64,000 nt of DNA from Phytophthora sp. 'mugwort' (GCA_033558025.1 JAUCEF010000003.1:248001-312000); one strand, 5' to 3'. Shown: positions 1-13,025, numbered from the stretch's first letter. Notes: generated from the letters alone by a model not told the origin. Program-made: numbers and translations.

Positions 1-1745
1 GGTTTGATCACATATGGGTGCCAAAAAAAGAAGAGCATTGCGCTGTGAAATTTTGGTTTCTGGGGAGCACGGCACCATAGATACCACTTCAGCAACACAC
101 ATTATCGCCACCACCCCTGTTTTTTTTTATTCTCCCACTGGCAGCATTCGACACAACGTTGCGAAGGAGCTAAACGGCTCAGTGGCACCGCTGGTGCTAG
201 GTGACACGCACCCCGATAATTGTCATTTAAAGGATAGCAGCGTATCCGTCGAAGAAAAACAGTAAATGCCGCGAAAACGCTACGTTTACTCGGTCGTCGA
301 AATGTTTCCATCCCTTACCGTAGCTTCGATAGTCATGGCGGGAACAACTGGGGAAGACTAAAAGTTTGGTACAACACTACGGCAAGAAGGTCAAAGGCCA
401 GCGAGGGTAACGTTGCACAACGCACTGAGACTGCTGCAAATTTTTCGTGTTAGCTTCGCAAAAGGTGGCGACTGTAAAGTGGTCACTCTGGAAGAAACAG
501 GAGAGCAAAAAGACAAGCTCTGTGGCGAAAAAAGTTGGTATATCCTTGAGCTTGAATCAGGAGTCGGATTACTTGATATTGGGAGGTACTTGTGGCAAAA
601 AGTGCCGCAAGGTTATGTCAAAACGAGTTTCATTCGTTCTGTCAAAACAAGTTTTATTCGTTCTGTCAAAACGAGTTTCATCGCACTCTATTGTTCGTGG
701 TCATTCGGAAAAGCAGCTGGAAAACAGGAAGGCGAATTGAACAAGAAGAGTGCAAGTAAGTTTTCTTCAATACGAATATGGAGTGTATACATTAGTTACG
801 TTGATTTTTACTTAGGTGGTTGGGAAATAGGAGACAATTCAATAGGTGGCACGGAAGGTATGCATGACGACCCCGCGTCACACATAGCGTTTTTCTCAGC
901 GCTAAATTTGCATTGATCCAGACACGATACTGCACAGTTTGCAGCCCAGTCAAGCAGGTTCCAATATGAACTATTTATATTGAAAGCAGTTGGGTACGAG
1001 ACTGAGGAAAATGGAGCATACGTGCAGTCGTATGGCATCGTCGTATCGTCACAGGCATGCCTGCGTAATATGGTGCCACGCGGGGCGGGGACAGGGCGAC
1101 GACGGTCTACTGAGTGTCACCGACGGCACGTGCAAGCTTCACTTCGGTAAGAATGCAACTTGGTATAGTTGAAGATGGACATGCATCGCCTTACGTGGAC
1201 TCACATTAGGTGGCTGAGCGTTGATCGACTTTGGTACGTATACCACCCATTTTCTGAGAAGCCAATTCTCGAAGACCTTTCTCAACTGGATATATTGTGT
1301 CTTTCTGCTCTTCTGTCTTTCAAATCGGGCTTCTTAATCGGACTTCGAAGTCCTATCAAGAGATCATATGAGACTACGTCAAACATAATATAGCTAATTA
1401 ACCTAAGTACGAATCGGGATTTGAGCACGTCGTTCGATAGAGCGTCTCCTCTTTCGTATGAGCCCTTATCCGGTCAAATTCATGCAGATGAAGACGAGAA
1501 CGAGGCCGTCCAAAAAAACTCTCCATGTTCGACAACGAAACTCGAAATTGTTTTGGATGCCTAAGCGTAAAATGAAGCGAGGAATTTGAAAATGCCCTCC
1601 GTTTGAACTAATTCGGGGTGTGCCATAGTCAATTGTATGATTTTTAGCGCTAGCTTAAAATCGGTGGGGGTATATTTTGAATTTGATTTTCAGATTTTAG
1701 ACATTGAACGTAAGTAACATTTTGATTCACTGTTGGACATAAGTA
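1..1745. other. No recognisable gene
   Basis: Only short ORFs without family resemblance lie here, several of which begin only at non-ATG codons. The one structured feature is the 24-bp tandem repeat near 617. The stretch is probably intergenic or decayed transposon sequence. Confidence 0.5.
617..681. repeat. 24-bp tandem repeat, about 2.7 copies
   Basis: The unit begins GTCAAAACGAGTTTCATTCG and recurs at 617, 641 and 665 with one or two substitutions. It is a multiple of three, so an overlapping ORF reads as a repeated KTSFIRSV octapeptide. No supporting evidence shows that this ORF is a gene. Confidence 0.85.
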
Positions 1746-3453
1746 TCAAAATGAAGGCTGCAAGCTCCTAGTTTGCAACTGGCTTCTTGCTCTTCTCCGC
1801 CTACTCAACACTTCTCTCGGAGTCTGCAGGCTTCTGCTTCTCGATTTCGAGGGCGTCTTCCTAGCTCCAGCCGCCCTCTTCTTCTGTCCAGCGACCGATG
1901 AAACCTTGGGCCCAGCACCTTCTATCCTCCCCCGCCGATCCTGATTATTCTTTGCTGCCACAGCCTTTGCCACACGGTGGATACGGCGCACTTGTTTGGT
2001 GGCCTTGACAGCATCTCCGTCCTGGACACTGGGTTTTGCGTACAGCGGATCGTTATGAAATTCAGCAGGCACGTATCGACGAATTGATTGATACATCTGG
2101 GCGATCTTCTCCGCATTCGGAAACGGTGGTGACAATTCCTCAACATGATCCGCCAGCATCCGTGCTACGTTTTGCTTCGCCGTGAGAATCCCGTCGAGTT
2201 TTCGGCGCAGATCCTTCTCCTCTCCAGCACAGTCAGGGGACTTCCTGCACGTCACAACACCTGGCTTGCAACTGTCCATTAAAAAAAGCTAGAATTGCTG
2301 GATGCCATCCAGCCTCTTCTACAATTCTGTCAGTACTTCCTTGTAGGCCTTAAACAATCCGTTGCCCCGTGGCACATGGACCGTGATGGAGCTGGAGGCA
2401 GCTGCGTTAACAGCGTCCACGACGTGATCCATTGTCCAGCAATCCACAGAAGCAAGGTGCTTACGAATGTGGCCAAAGCCACGGTCCGGATACAAACATA
2501 CCGCATACATCGAGCAGATTCCGTGTGGCGACCCAGCGCCTCCGTCTTGTCCGTCGTGATACCGTCTCGCATCCCAGAGTGATAGATAGCGCAAATATCG
2601 CAGACGTTGCTGCGAGGAGATCTGATGTGGATCGTGGGACAGTGAAGCGTAAGCAGCTTCCAAATGGTAGAGCGCGCCGGCTCGCGCACCCTCAGCCCAG
2701 CCTCGACGAACTTATGCATCTCATCGTAGATTGAGTCCCATGTGAAGTGCACCGGCAACAGTGTATACAGCTCGCTGCTGTAGTATGTTTGGACTGTGCC
2801 GTCAATCTTCTTCTGCATTCGCACTCGCACGGGCACCACTTCACCAACTTCTTCAGCAAAATCCTTGAACCACTTAGCCAGCCAGACGACATCCACTTGC
2901 GCTGCGTGCTTGTTAAGCGTGTTGCCATGACTAGCGAGAGCAATGTTACCATCCCGAATACGCATCTTGTAGCGTTGTGTGGTCAACGGGACCACTTCGT
3001 AGCAGAGGGCGATAATAGGTCTGCACACACGGCCCACGAAAGGGAGGAAATAGTGAAACTTCTCGAACTGGCCTTGACCGCGTTTGCGCTGCGCCGTGGT
3101 GCCACCATAAGTACCACCAACAGCTTGCACAAACTTATCATTCGCTTCGCTTTCGACATCTGCGACATAGAACACAGCAAAGACTCCAGCTCTTTCGCCT
3201 CCCCCTCCACACAGTGGTTCTCGCACTTTTCGGCTTGAATGGTTTCTTTGACGCAAGCTCGTAAATCAGAGTCCACCAGATAGATACTTATGTCCTCACC
3301 TTCATCTTCGCTTGCAGCGCTCTCTGCAGTCGAAGGCTCCTCGATACTCTCATCAGCATCAGACTCGGGCAAGAAGTCTTCATCGCCACTGTCGTCGCAC
3401 TCCTCACTGGAGCAGGACTCGCTAACGCGCGACGCACGATGATTATCCTCCAT
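1746..3453 (-). pseudogene. DDE-type transposase relic with internal deletion
   Basis: On the minus strand an ATG at 3453 opens an acidic N-terminal region rich in Ser, Asp and Glu. This is followed, with a frame change near 3200, by a basic segment and a zinc-knuckle-like CDIC motif (about 2605). A second frame change leads to a DRGFGHIRK motif (about 2470) and a Lys/Arg-rich tail ending at 1746. The order resembles a large transposase-like family that I associate with oomycete genomes. In that family a DDE core with a DNCSGQNK-type motif normally lies between the CDIC and DRGFGH motifs. I see no such core here, so the copy appears internally deleted and not functional. The family assignment is from memory of the motif pattern and the superfamily name is uncertain. 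Confidence 0.55.
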
Positions 3454-3881
3454 GTTTCGATGCTGCCTTCTTCGCTGTCCACGGTGGCGTCGCATACAGC
3501 GCTTGCATGCCCAGCGTCGCTCCGCTGTGCTACCGCCAGAGGTGGAGATGAGTTCGGCGCGGCTCTTTCGGGCGTAGAGGACTGGGGCCGCGAAGCGCTG
3601 GGATGCTCCGGATCCTCCTTCTGCATGCTGGTGGGGTGATTTGCGAATGAGGCTATGTGTTCGTTGATGTGGTCGATACACCTCGTTCAAATTTTTTGAA
3701 AATGAAAACGGTGCTATTTCTCATTACTTCGTTTAAGTACGGAAAATGGTCAGTGATCTTTAAGGTCGATTATCTCGAAAACTTTAAATGATGCATTAGT
3801 AACATTGAGTTGTCTCATATTTCAAAGCAAGCCCAGAACGCAAAAATCAGTTAGGGCTCGGATTTGTGTGGGTCACTTCAT

Positions 3882-4217
3882 AAAACACGGCCGAACACAA
3901 CAAGTTATTCTCCATCGACAGGTGCGCACACTTCATCGCAGAGACGCCCTGTATTAAATGCTAACGACTGTGTTTGATGACGGTGCAGTTGGTGCATTAG
4001 AACGAGGGCACGCTGCAGCAAGACAACACGCCGTCGCGCGAGGCAGTGCAAAACACGGCCGAACACAACAGGTCATTCTCCCTCGGCCGGTACGCAGGTG
4101 CTTCATCGCACAGACGCCCGGGTACATGAGCTAACAAATGCGTTTGATGACGGTGCAGCTGGTGCATCAGAACGAGGGCATGCTGCAGCAGGTCATCACG
4201 TGAGGCTGGATTAAAAA
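3882..4217. repeat. 168-bp direct repeat, two copies
   Basis: The block starting AAAACACGGCCGAACACAAC at 3882 recurs at 4050 with moderate divergence, including the downstream GTTTGATGACGGTGCAG segment. A further partial echo of the GTTTGATGACATTGTAG end appears near 4313. No coding potential is evident. It may be the subterminal repeat of a lost element. Confidence 0.75.
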
Positions 4218-4479
4218 ATTGCTTTTGTGGTGAGCAAGCTAGAAAGTGGCGGCATGCTGCCATCTTCATTGAGGTTATGACACGTGTTCGTGGATTACGA
4301 GGTAACGATTGTGTTTGATGACATTGTAGGAGGTGAGCAGGACAGGGAAGCAGCCAGAAGCCGGAAAGGATGTCCTAACAGCTTGTATACAGAGGTAAAC
4401 CCATCGTAAAAGCCAAACTGTACAGGGAGCAACTAATAATTATGTTGTTTGGCTTGTACCAGGATTTTAGCCTAGCAAA

Positions 4480-5300
4480 ATGGAAATTACTTTTGCTCTT
4501 CCGCCACAATTGAATTGCCGTCTGAGTGTGAAGTCGGGAGAACCTATGACACCATGCCGAGACAAAGTTCCCGGACATGACTTCGTTTTCCTGGTTGCCG
4601 ATGGCTTCGCCGTTTTGCTAGGGCACATCAAGCGTGTGTTTGACAATACAGCAAGTCTCGCATGGCAAGAAACCGTCGCGGTGTACCTGGAGCCTACCAA
4701 CCACGCACCGCAGAAGAACTACGTGTTGGTTCCGTCCAACTCGAGCGATACGGAAGACCTCTTCGCAACAGTGTGGCACAAAGCGCGACTTAGGAAGCCT
4801 AGCCACTCTGCGTTCGTGCTCTTGCTGTTCATGTATGTTCCACGACCACGATCCCAGCAACTGACATCTATTCGGCGCGCAACCGACAACCGCATTCAAG
4901 AGCAAATGCCACGGGTCGCAGCCTTCATAACCGAACGTGGGATTGAAGGTGGTGCGGCAACACAGTGCTACGCCGCTGTCAGCCAAGCTCGATTACCGGA
5001 GATGCACCCATACAAGTACCGGACAACACTACTATCCGCCAGCTACAATACATTGACCAAAGAGAGAGCGCAATACAGCAAGAACAATCTGACCAACACG
5101 AGAATTGCGACGAGGCTTATCGCATGGTGCGGGCCCGAGTACACGGTGTGGTGGTGCCTAGTTTCTCAACGTCAGTGACCTTCGTGACGTACTCGGCTCC
5201 CTCCATACAGCTTGCGACCACCTTATCGTGCCCGCAGCAGCTTGACACGCCGAACCCGGCGGTATACATGGAAACCGTGGACCATGCAGAACACGAGTAG
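4480..5300 (+). CDS. Protein of unknown function, probably frameshifted
   Basis: An ATG at 4480 in good context (AAAATGG) opens a reading frame of 232 codons. From about 4965 a second frame is the more protein-like: it is Gln/Asn-rich around QLQYIDQRESA and runs to a TAG at 5298-5300. The simplest reading is one protein of about 270 residues with a single frameshift near 4960-4990. Residues 20-130 contain hydrophobic strands (HDFVFLVADGFAVLL, SAFVLLLFMYVPR) that suggest a folded alpha/beta domain. I do not recognise a family. The neighbours are transposon relics on both sides, so it may be a transposon-encoded protein; an orphan gene is the alternative. Confidence 0.4.
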
Positions 5301-5429
5301 GGCCCGGTTGACAATGATTCGTCTACAGAGACGGAAGGTGTATTTGGCTAGAGTAATACCCATAACGACCGTAGATATTTGTGCCAACTAGGTCACTCTT
5401 TTTCGTGCAGTAGTACATCGCTATCTTAA

Positions 5430-6190
5430 GAACGTCTAGCGGGGCTTCGCGAAAGCCATGTTCCCATGCCGCTGGATCCAGCGCTTCAATAGAGAGAACC
5501 CGACTTCAATCGGGTTCAGGTCGGGTGAGTACGGTGGCAGGAAGAAGCGTAGGGCCCCCGTCGCGTGCACCAGTGCCTGCAATTCTTGGTACATGTGGAT
5601 CTTGGCATTGTCGAGGATATCGAGGGAACGTGGTAGTGGCCAGGGGTTCAGGTACGGAGCGATTTTTGACTTGAAAACGGCGTGAAAGTTGGACCGGATG
5701 AATGTGTCATCGACAGAGCCCCACGAAAAAAAGCCTGACCTGTCCATGGCGGCGAGAACAGACACGCGGTTTCCACGCGCAAACGGGACCTGCATCTTGC
5801 CGACGTGTTACGAGCTGACCACCCGTGTTTTCTCAGCATTGATCTAACAAAGTAAGAATCATTAGAAGAAGACATTATGAACATAGCCATCAAATACGAT
5901 CGCACCTTCTGTCTTTGGACGTCTCGTCAAGAAATACAAGTTGATCTGGACCGCTATAGTAGGGAGTAAGTCGCTGGACAAACTCTTGTCACTCGCGAGG
6001 CAAACACCCCACAGCGCGCTTTGTTAGAACCTTGCGGGCAAGCCCTAGATCAAACTTTAGCGCACGACAAATCGTAGCATCGGAAACACTATGATGCATG
6101 TCAAAGCGCTGAACTAGCTCAGTACGTAACTCTTCAAATAAAAGTAAGGGTGGTGTTTCACATACTCCTGAACAAATACACCACACATGC
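5430..6190 (-). pseudogene. Tc1/mariner-IS630-type transposase relic
   Basis: Reading the minus strand, a helix-turn-helix segment (ELRTELVQRFDMHHSVSD, about 6060-6150) is followed by the first catalytic Asp in VFLDETSKD (about 5930). After a frame change comes a block with LDILDNAKIH (about 5610) and the terminal PPYSPDLNPIE signature (about 5525). These are the D, D and D/E motifs of the IS630-Tc1-mariner superfamily in the right order and spacing. At least two frameshifts and a stop near 5900 break the ORF, so it is a dead copy. No terminal inverted repeats were identified. Confidence 0.85.
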
Positions 6191-7635
6191 TGGAGCCGCT
6201 TCGAGGTCTTTTCGTTAAAAAAACGAATATGAATTATAGTGGTACAGTGGTACACTCCGTTAATCTTCGTTGTGTATCCTAGAATCACCTTATAAAACCA
6301 CGTGTCCGAGGTACAAAAACTTACTTTTATGGGCTGAATAGCCGAAACAACAGAAAGGCACAATACATGTTCACTGGTACAGAGAACGAGTTAATGTACA
6401 AGGTGATGTGAAACGCTCGCTCAAAATTCAAACTGCTTCAGGTACGCGCGGCTAACTGATAAACGCATCGATAATCCGTACGAACATTTTATCGTTGTGT
6501 AAAACGATTTTTTTTTAAACTGATGTTTGGCCCAACATAGTCATCAAGCCGTCGTGTGTAAGGGCCCTCCGCGCGAGCACCGCATGCCCAACGATCATTT
6601 CCAAATATGTAGTTTCATCAATCAACTATCCAGTCCGACTGATGCAAGCTCATTTCTGCGAAGATAAGTGGCTGCTCGTATTTTAGTAGAGAATTGTCTG
6701 ATATAATCAGGTTCTTGGCTGGCAGATATCATCACAAACGCGAGATGTTTGTAGAACAAGCGCGAGAACGGCTACAGTTTTGGCCTGGCATAACAAAAAA
6801 GCGCTGAAGGCGGCCATCGTTAAATTTGTGGTGGACGGACGGAACGTTCACGGGATCGAGGTCACGCGTGGCCGGGTTCACAGGTAAGACATCAACTATT
6901 GAAGGGCTAATCCTATACCCCCACAGTTTGGTATGTTTACAGGTATTTGAACTCGAAACGGGGAGGGTTGGAGCCAACGATGAACGAAGTCGAGCTGTTG
7001 ACCCTGTCGCTTCACAAGGCGGATATACTGCATTTAAGGGCGTTGGGCTTGTCTGGGAAGTCGCCGACCCAAGCAGATGAGGTAATGAGGTATGACGTTT
7101 TGCCATCGTTTGATATTCGACTGCTTATTGCCAACAATTCATGCTGTAGATTGTAGCTATTCGACAGAATACGGATGCGTTGCCTCAGGTTTTGGAAGTC
7201 GGGCAGGAAATCTGCACATTTGGTAGCAGCGATGATGCTACAGAAAGACATGAAAATTTGGAAATGGGCGGTTTGGTTGCTCGACTTCTAGTACGGAGAG
7301 CTTCAGGTGATCAGAAAAAAAATTCGAGTGCATTCTTTGAAGGCCTTAGCAGCCAGCACTTTTTCTCTGTGGACAACTTGGTTGTTCTTTTTCTGCGGTA
7401 TCCCGATCGTCCACTTTATTGGAATGCCTTCTAACAAGGTTTTGAAGCTGATGAGCAAGGTGAAACGAGAGCGGACCTGGGCAGAGCGAGTCATTGAGAG
7501 GTCGGTCAAACTCTCCAACGGTTAATTCGTTGTGCTCCAATCAAGAGCTGGCCGAGGCTGCAAAAAGACATGACGGTTTTGGGTTGGAGGTGACGAAAAC
7601 CATTAACCTGTGAGTGTAGGGCGTAGATAGAGATA

Positions 7636-7692
<57 letters not shown>

Positions 7693-8058
7693 AGTTAGAA
7701 CTGTATGGGGAGGCCTGCATGTTTAACAAAACAAAGACAAGAAACATAGTCTTCCCAAACCATCGATGAATGCGGCGGCAAGGTCGAGATCAACTTACTC
7801 AGAAGTTTTTTATCGTTACACACGACCCTGTTTCAATTTTATACTGTGCCACATCCTCATTTTTCTTCCCGGAAATGCCCATGCAGAGGTCAGGCCCGTT
7901 TCCTCAAAAGTAAGGTCGTTCCGTGTTTCGCACATGTAACGAAAATTCCCGAATAATACCCCGGGCACTATTGAAATTTACCCCCAGCTGCTCACAAAGG
8001 GTTACACGAATTAGCGCCTAAAAGATAGTAATTAAAATCGTATTTTTGTAAGAAATGT
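6191..8058. other. No recognisable gene
   Basis: Overlapping short ORFs between 6730 and 7540 occur on both strands without motifs I can place. The only clear structure is the AG microsatellite at 7639-7689. Confidence 0.45.
7639..7689. repeat. (AG)n microsatellite, about 25 units
   Basis: An uninterrupted AG dinucleotide run of about 51 bp. It produces a spurious poly-Leu/Ser ORF on the minus strand. Confidence 0.97.
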
Positions 8059-8130
8059 GGACACGACGGGGATCGAACCCGCGTCCATCCGCATAAAACG
8101 TGGTGCTCGTACCATCTGAGCTACGTGTCC
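8059..8130 (-). tRNA. tRNA-Lys(UUU)-like gene, possibly a pseudogene
   Basis: The minus strand folds as a 72-nt cloverleaf. It has a perfect 7-bp acceptor stem (GGACACG with CGTGTCC), a 4-bp D stem GCTC/GAGC with the A-box TAGCTCAGATGG, and a T arm GCGGG-TTCGATC-CCCGT. The anticodon arm is weak. The best register gives loop GTTTTAT with T33, anticodon TTT and A37, but two of its five stem pairs are mismatched. No run of T follows the 3' end within 20 nt. It may be a decayed tRNA-Lys or a tRNA-derived SINE head rather than a working gene. Confidence 0.6.
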
Positions 8131-11100
8131 AAGCAAACTTGATTACCTTTAAAATTGTATGGAAATTGTTTTTTTGTAGTTACTCGTGAGCACATAGGGT
8201 AACACAGTATTACAGGCTACTTTTGCCGTGCTTACTCAATCAGAGCAATGTCATCAAGGGCATCATGAAGCTCGTCCAGGTTAAAGTCACCCTAGTCTTG
8301 CCCGGCTTCCTTCGAGGCCTCCCACTTCTCACGAAAACCGATCTCCGTACACGTCGTGCCGCGCAACATGCCAGTCCATACAGCGGTCAGCAAAACCTGC
8401 TGCAGCGACTGAGTTGGTCACCGATTCACCGTCAGTGTCACCACGCCTTCTTGACCCATCCACAGACAACTCCTACAGACGGCATGCGAGTGTTGCCGAA
8501 CCGCGTGTACTCGACCTCATTGCTAGCGCCATCCCGGACAAGCAGCATGCACCGAGCGCAGCTCCCATCAATCCATCCTTTCTTCTAAGTCGCGAACGAT
8601 AGCAACGCCGGTGTGAATACCCAGTAAGCCCTCTATCCCCTGTGTCCAACTACATATCATGAAGTCTTCGTTTACGTAATGAAAAAAAAAACGCCATGTT
8701 GTTCTGGGCCTTGTTACTAGACCAGATGTCGGGGGGGGGATACAATAGTACTGGCAGCTCGAGGCTTCAATGATGCGCGCAACTCCACAACAAAATACAT
8801 GATATGTCCGCGTGTAGCTACGAAGCGCCAGGAACGTCCACGGTAATGCCGGCCCAACACCTCTGTAATGTATCATATGAATTTCAGGAGCACTAGGTCC
8901 TCGACAATTGTCAAAGCCGCATATGCTGGGCAACCACTTGGCAAGTAAGCAATTATTGCTGAGCCTTTGAAGTACCAGTGAGCTTCCGCTTAGAAGCCTC
9001 TGGAACCTGATCGTACGCGTTCTCCAGCTGTCGCTTTGTTGATCGCGCCTTCGCCTCAGCATGATATTCAGTTACTTTTAACAAAGCATCCATGTGATAC
9101 CTCTCAATGTGCACTTACAGCAGTCGCTGAGCCATGTGAATAGGTCAATTTGCTGCACCTCGTGCAACACGCCGATCCTGCTTCGTTTTAGGTCCGCTCG
9201 GCTGCAAATATATGCGCGAAATGTTCATGTGGGGGGCAGCAATACGAACTGCTACCGCTTAGGTTTGTGAGGACGCCAGATCTGGAACGTCGTCTTTATT
9301 TTGACTATGTTCGTGGTCAGCGTGGATTCGAGACGGGGGGGGGGGGGTCATGAGATGCGATGCCTAGATGACTGTCGAGGGGGTGGCGTTGTCGATCGCG
9401 TCGTCCGCCGAACTGGAGTTACTGTATGCAGTGCTCATGATGATGGTAGCCGGTGGGCCCGATAGAGGAGTTTGATATGCGTCACTGAATGGCGCTTTAG
9501 CGAGAAGTCGCGAAGCGTCCATGGTGGAGTTGCTACAATGCAGGATACGTAATAATTGGTATAATTTGAAAGCGACAAGTAAAGTGCATACTGTATGAAC
9601 GGATTTACTAGATACCTTGAGTCCCTAACCAACGTTGAATTCTTATACGTTGGGATCCCTAATACATACAGCGCCAGTCGCGCGGAATGTCAGTCTCGCA
9701 GAAGCGTGCTTGAAAATATTATTTTGAAAATTAGTCCGAGGACGCTTGTGCGAGGCTGACATCCCGTCGGTTGGCATAAGAGATCCCAATGAGAAACCGT
9801 TATAAACACACGTTTAGGTCTGATCAACACAGTAAACCATCACATACAAAAACATCGACAGTGCAGGGTCTCCAGCTCTTTCTGCTGTACGGTAGCTGCC
9901 GCGCAGGCGATGCCGGTGCCTGTCCGCCAGACGATGTCATCGCCTACACGCACAATCTGATGTCTTCTGAAGGTTTACGGAATGTAAGCGTGAATGGCAA
10001 CTGCTCATGCCCAAAATTCTTCTGCTTCCTAGTCAAGGCCTCCGCATCCGCTGACACGCCCAAAAGCAGTAGCAGCATCATGCTGGCCTCAGCCTGTCTG
10101 ATCTGCCTCTGGAGGAGCTGCACGCAGGAGACACGATCGCGTATTTTTCCTGGGCGTTTGTTTATGGCGATCCAGCGGCTACCGTGAGTCCGTTGTGCTG
10201 AGTGTTGACTCGAGTAACGATGAGGGTAGCCCGATCCAAGTAGACACAGGGGAGGTAATTCCGCTTACCATGAAGCTAAAGAGGCTTGTTGACCATAACG
10301 GCCACCACTGTACGAAGGAGGAGGCGAAGTGGCGGAACTTGCGAACGTTCCGGCTCGTTGATGCGACCTACGACGTTCCGGTGCCTTCCAGCGTCTTCAA
10401 CCGAGCCGTGCGACGTGTGTTGATGACGCATTTGCTAGTGCAATGCTTTTGAATGGTCAGGAGTGCGAGGATCTGGCTGAGGATCCAGCGCCGGCTCATC
10501 CTTGCAGGTTCAGCAGACGGACGAAGACGTTTCGGCGTCTAGCACTACGGAGGCTTTGTTGCCGACGGTGGCCATAAGCGAGTAGGGTGTGCCGAGAATT
10601 GAAGCATCAGCTGTGTGAGGGTTTGGCGAGTACTGCATTGCATGCTGAAGTTATTGGTGTGGAGACCGATGAAGCTGAAGGGCATCCAGCCTTACGACTA
10701 CTGCGATTTTGACGTCGGACTATGGCGGAGACGCTAGTGCTGTAGGACTGGAAGCTGGCGAGAGCGAGGGAACGTCGGCCAAGCCTCCGACAAACTTGGA
10801 ATTTGTAGCGGTGAATGAATATCTAAAGGGTATCCCTACGCGCGGGAGCGTGCCAAGAGACGTCACCAGCCCAAGAAGCGAGCAGGGTTATGGCATGTTG
10901 CATTGTCGCGCAAGCATCTGACAAGAAGAAGTGTGGGATTACGCGGGTGGCAGCTACAGCTACCTCCAGAAGGCACTGAACTTCATTTTGTTAGTAGTCG
11001 AGTTATGGTTAGCATCCAGTACAAAGTAAACCGGAGACTCGATGAAAAGAAATGTATAAAGCGGTTTGCCTCACGCCATCGTACATCTCCACGCGAGGAA

Positions 11101-11205
11101 CGTGTGATTAACAAACGCTCACCTGTATAGTTGCAAAAAAAAACATAGGAAATATTGTAACGTGCATGAGGACGCTGGACCTGTCCATGTCGTAGTGCTA
11201 AGCCC
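8131..11205. other. No recognisable gene
   Basis: Several ORFs of 60-160 codons occur (for example on + at 9789-10187 and 10195-10452), but they lack motifs, overlap in different frames and mostly use non-ATG starts. A run of 13 G lies at 9335-9347. The stretch is probably decayed repeat sequence. Confidence 0.45.
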
Positions 11206-13025
11206 TCAGAAAGTAAGCGCCGGCCTCACCGATAACGGTCGTCCGCCAATGTTGCTCATCCCGTCGTATACAGCACCCGTCCCGCCTTTGCGCTTCTTCC
11301 TACTCACCAAAACTTCGGGCCCTTGACTGTCGATGTAGTCGCACGAGCGGACTGCGAGCGGCACATGAATACAAATACCAAACGCGTAGAAGTAATTGCA
11401 TCCACACCGCTTTTGGTATATGTCTAAACCCAGCCGCCCCATGGCTGTACTTCCACCTCCATGGGTGCGTAGTTAGCTCGCATCTTAGCCGACACCGCTA
11501 TGCATGCCTCTGACCGCTTGTTAGGATCGACAATGATCCGTTTGGCCAGGCGAGAGTACACTTGAATGCACCCAACACCCATGTTCTAGATCTGAACGCC
11601 GTCTAAGCTTCCCTCGCACCTGTTCTGAAACGCGCCGCACGAGGGTCGCCGCCGGAACCACGTCAAAGCGAACGGTCGCGGGTTGGATGACTGGCCTTCG
11701 CAGCAGTTCCGTAGTTCTTTCAGCGGAGCGCCCATTTTGAGACGACGCCTGAGCGTGTAGTCGCGCTTACGCAGAGAGTTGAAAGTCTCCGCCGGATTAT
11801 TAGTGGACGCAAGCCCACCTTGGCGATATGTGCACTTGCCACGGGCTAAATCGACCAGTAAGCCACTGCGACCACATATACTGCGCAAATGCATGTAAAC
11901 CAGGGCATTCCATCCATTTTGCTAAAACATGGTCCCGCAGCCAGAGATATGAGCTTTCATGCGCGAAATGTAGGTCGTACATGTCGTGCACGATGGAAGC
12001 CGTGACAACCGAGGGAAATTGCTTTGTAGACGTTCCTCCCGACATGGAAGAACACACAAGTGTCTGAACCCATTGTATCCTCCAAATACGGCGTTCAGAG
12101 GGTTGTGCTGGGCCTTATCGGCGTCTCCCACGGCAAATTGGACCTGGAGATCCCTACCCGTGATCCAGACGTACAATTTCTTCTGTGTCATCAAAGCAGT
12201 GTGGACTACCAGTTCCGTCTCCTATGAAATGATGAATAGAGCCACAACGTGGAACCCACGCGACCGATCCGACACTCCAACTACCAGTACCGGGTACTCT
12301 CAATAGTTCATTTTGTATGTAGCGTCAACGTGTACGATGAAAAACGCTCCGGAGGAATCATCAGCCTCATAACGAGCGCTTTTGAAGACAGTCCTACGAT
12401 GAATGGACGTTCATCGGAACCGTTACTCACCACCGGCTTGCCCTCATGATCCAAATTCCAGCCAAAAGTGAAAGGCTGCGTCATTGTTTCCAGTGTACGC
12501 GTGCGCATGGATCCATTCCTCACATCGTCAACACGGTCGTTGTTTCCCAGATTCGTGCGCGCGTGATGGTTCACAAAGTTCTGGACTGTGCTGAGTGCTG
12601 GAAGGTCTTCTAGAAGCGAGTCATATTTACGTGACATCGCGTGGCGAATCCGCATTGGGCGGAGATAGTGATCCACCAAGTCACGGCAGAATGCCTTTTG
12701 AATCGCCGTCAGTTCTTCTTCTTGGGGAAGGCGCGTCAGTTGTGTGCTCCCCTGCCATGTAGATAGACACTTCGTCGTTCGTAAGACAGGTGACCATCTT
12801 TCCTCGCCAACCGCAAGCAAACTCACTCGCAGACTTACACGCTTCCGAGCTACTCTCCATCAGTCTATAGCGCATCTTGTGCGGCTCGACGTCTGAGCAG
12901 ATGGTGCAAGTCATCGCGTTGCTCTTGGTTATCTCGAACGACTTCATCCCGTCGAGTAGCACGTCGGCGTTGGCGCTATCTACGCCGAGAACGGCGCCCC
13001 CTGCCAAGCCATCCGCTTTCGGCAT
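11206..13025 (-). pseudogene. Mutator-like (MULE) transposase relic
   Basis: On the minus strand the segments occur in canonical MULE order. First is an N-terminal Cys-containing segment (TCTICSDVEPHKMRY, about 12900). Next is a linker, then the catalytic block starting VHVDATYKMN (about 12320) with a VFGGYNGFRHLCVL region (about 12090). A NNPAETFN/LRKR region (about 11780) follows, and last a SWIM-type zinc finger CGCNYFYAFGICIHV (about 11370). SWIM fingers are typical of plant and oomycete MULE and FAR1-type transposases. At least four frame breaks separate the segments, so it is not functional. No terminal inverted repeats were seen. Confidence 0.8.

Noticed and set aside
7541..7747. Minus-strand ORF with a Leu-Ser repeat
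   Set aside because: Product of the AG microsatellite.
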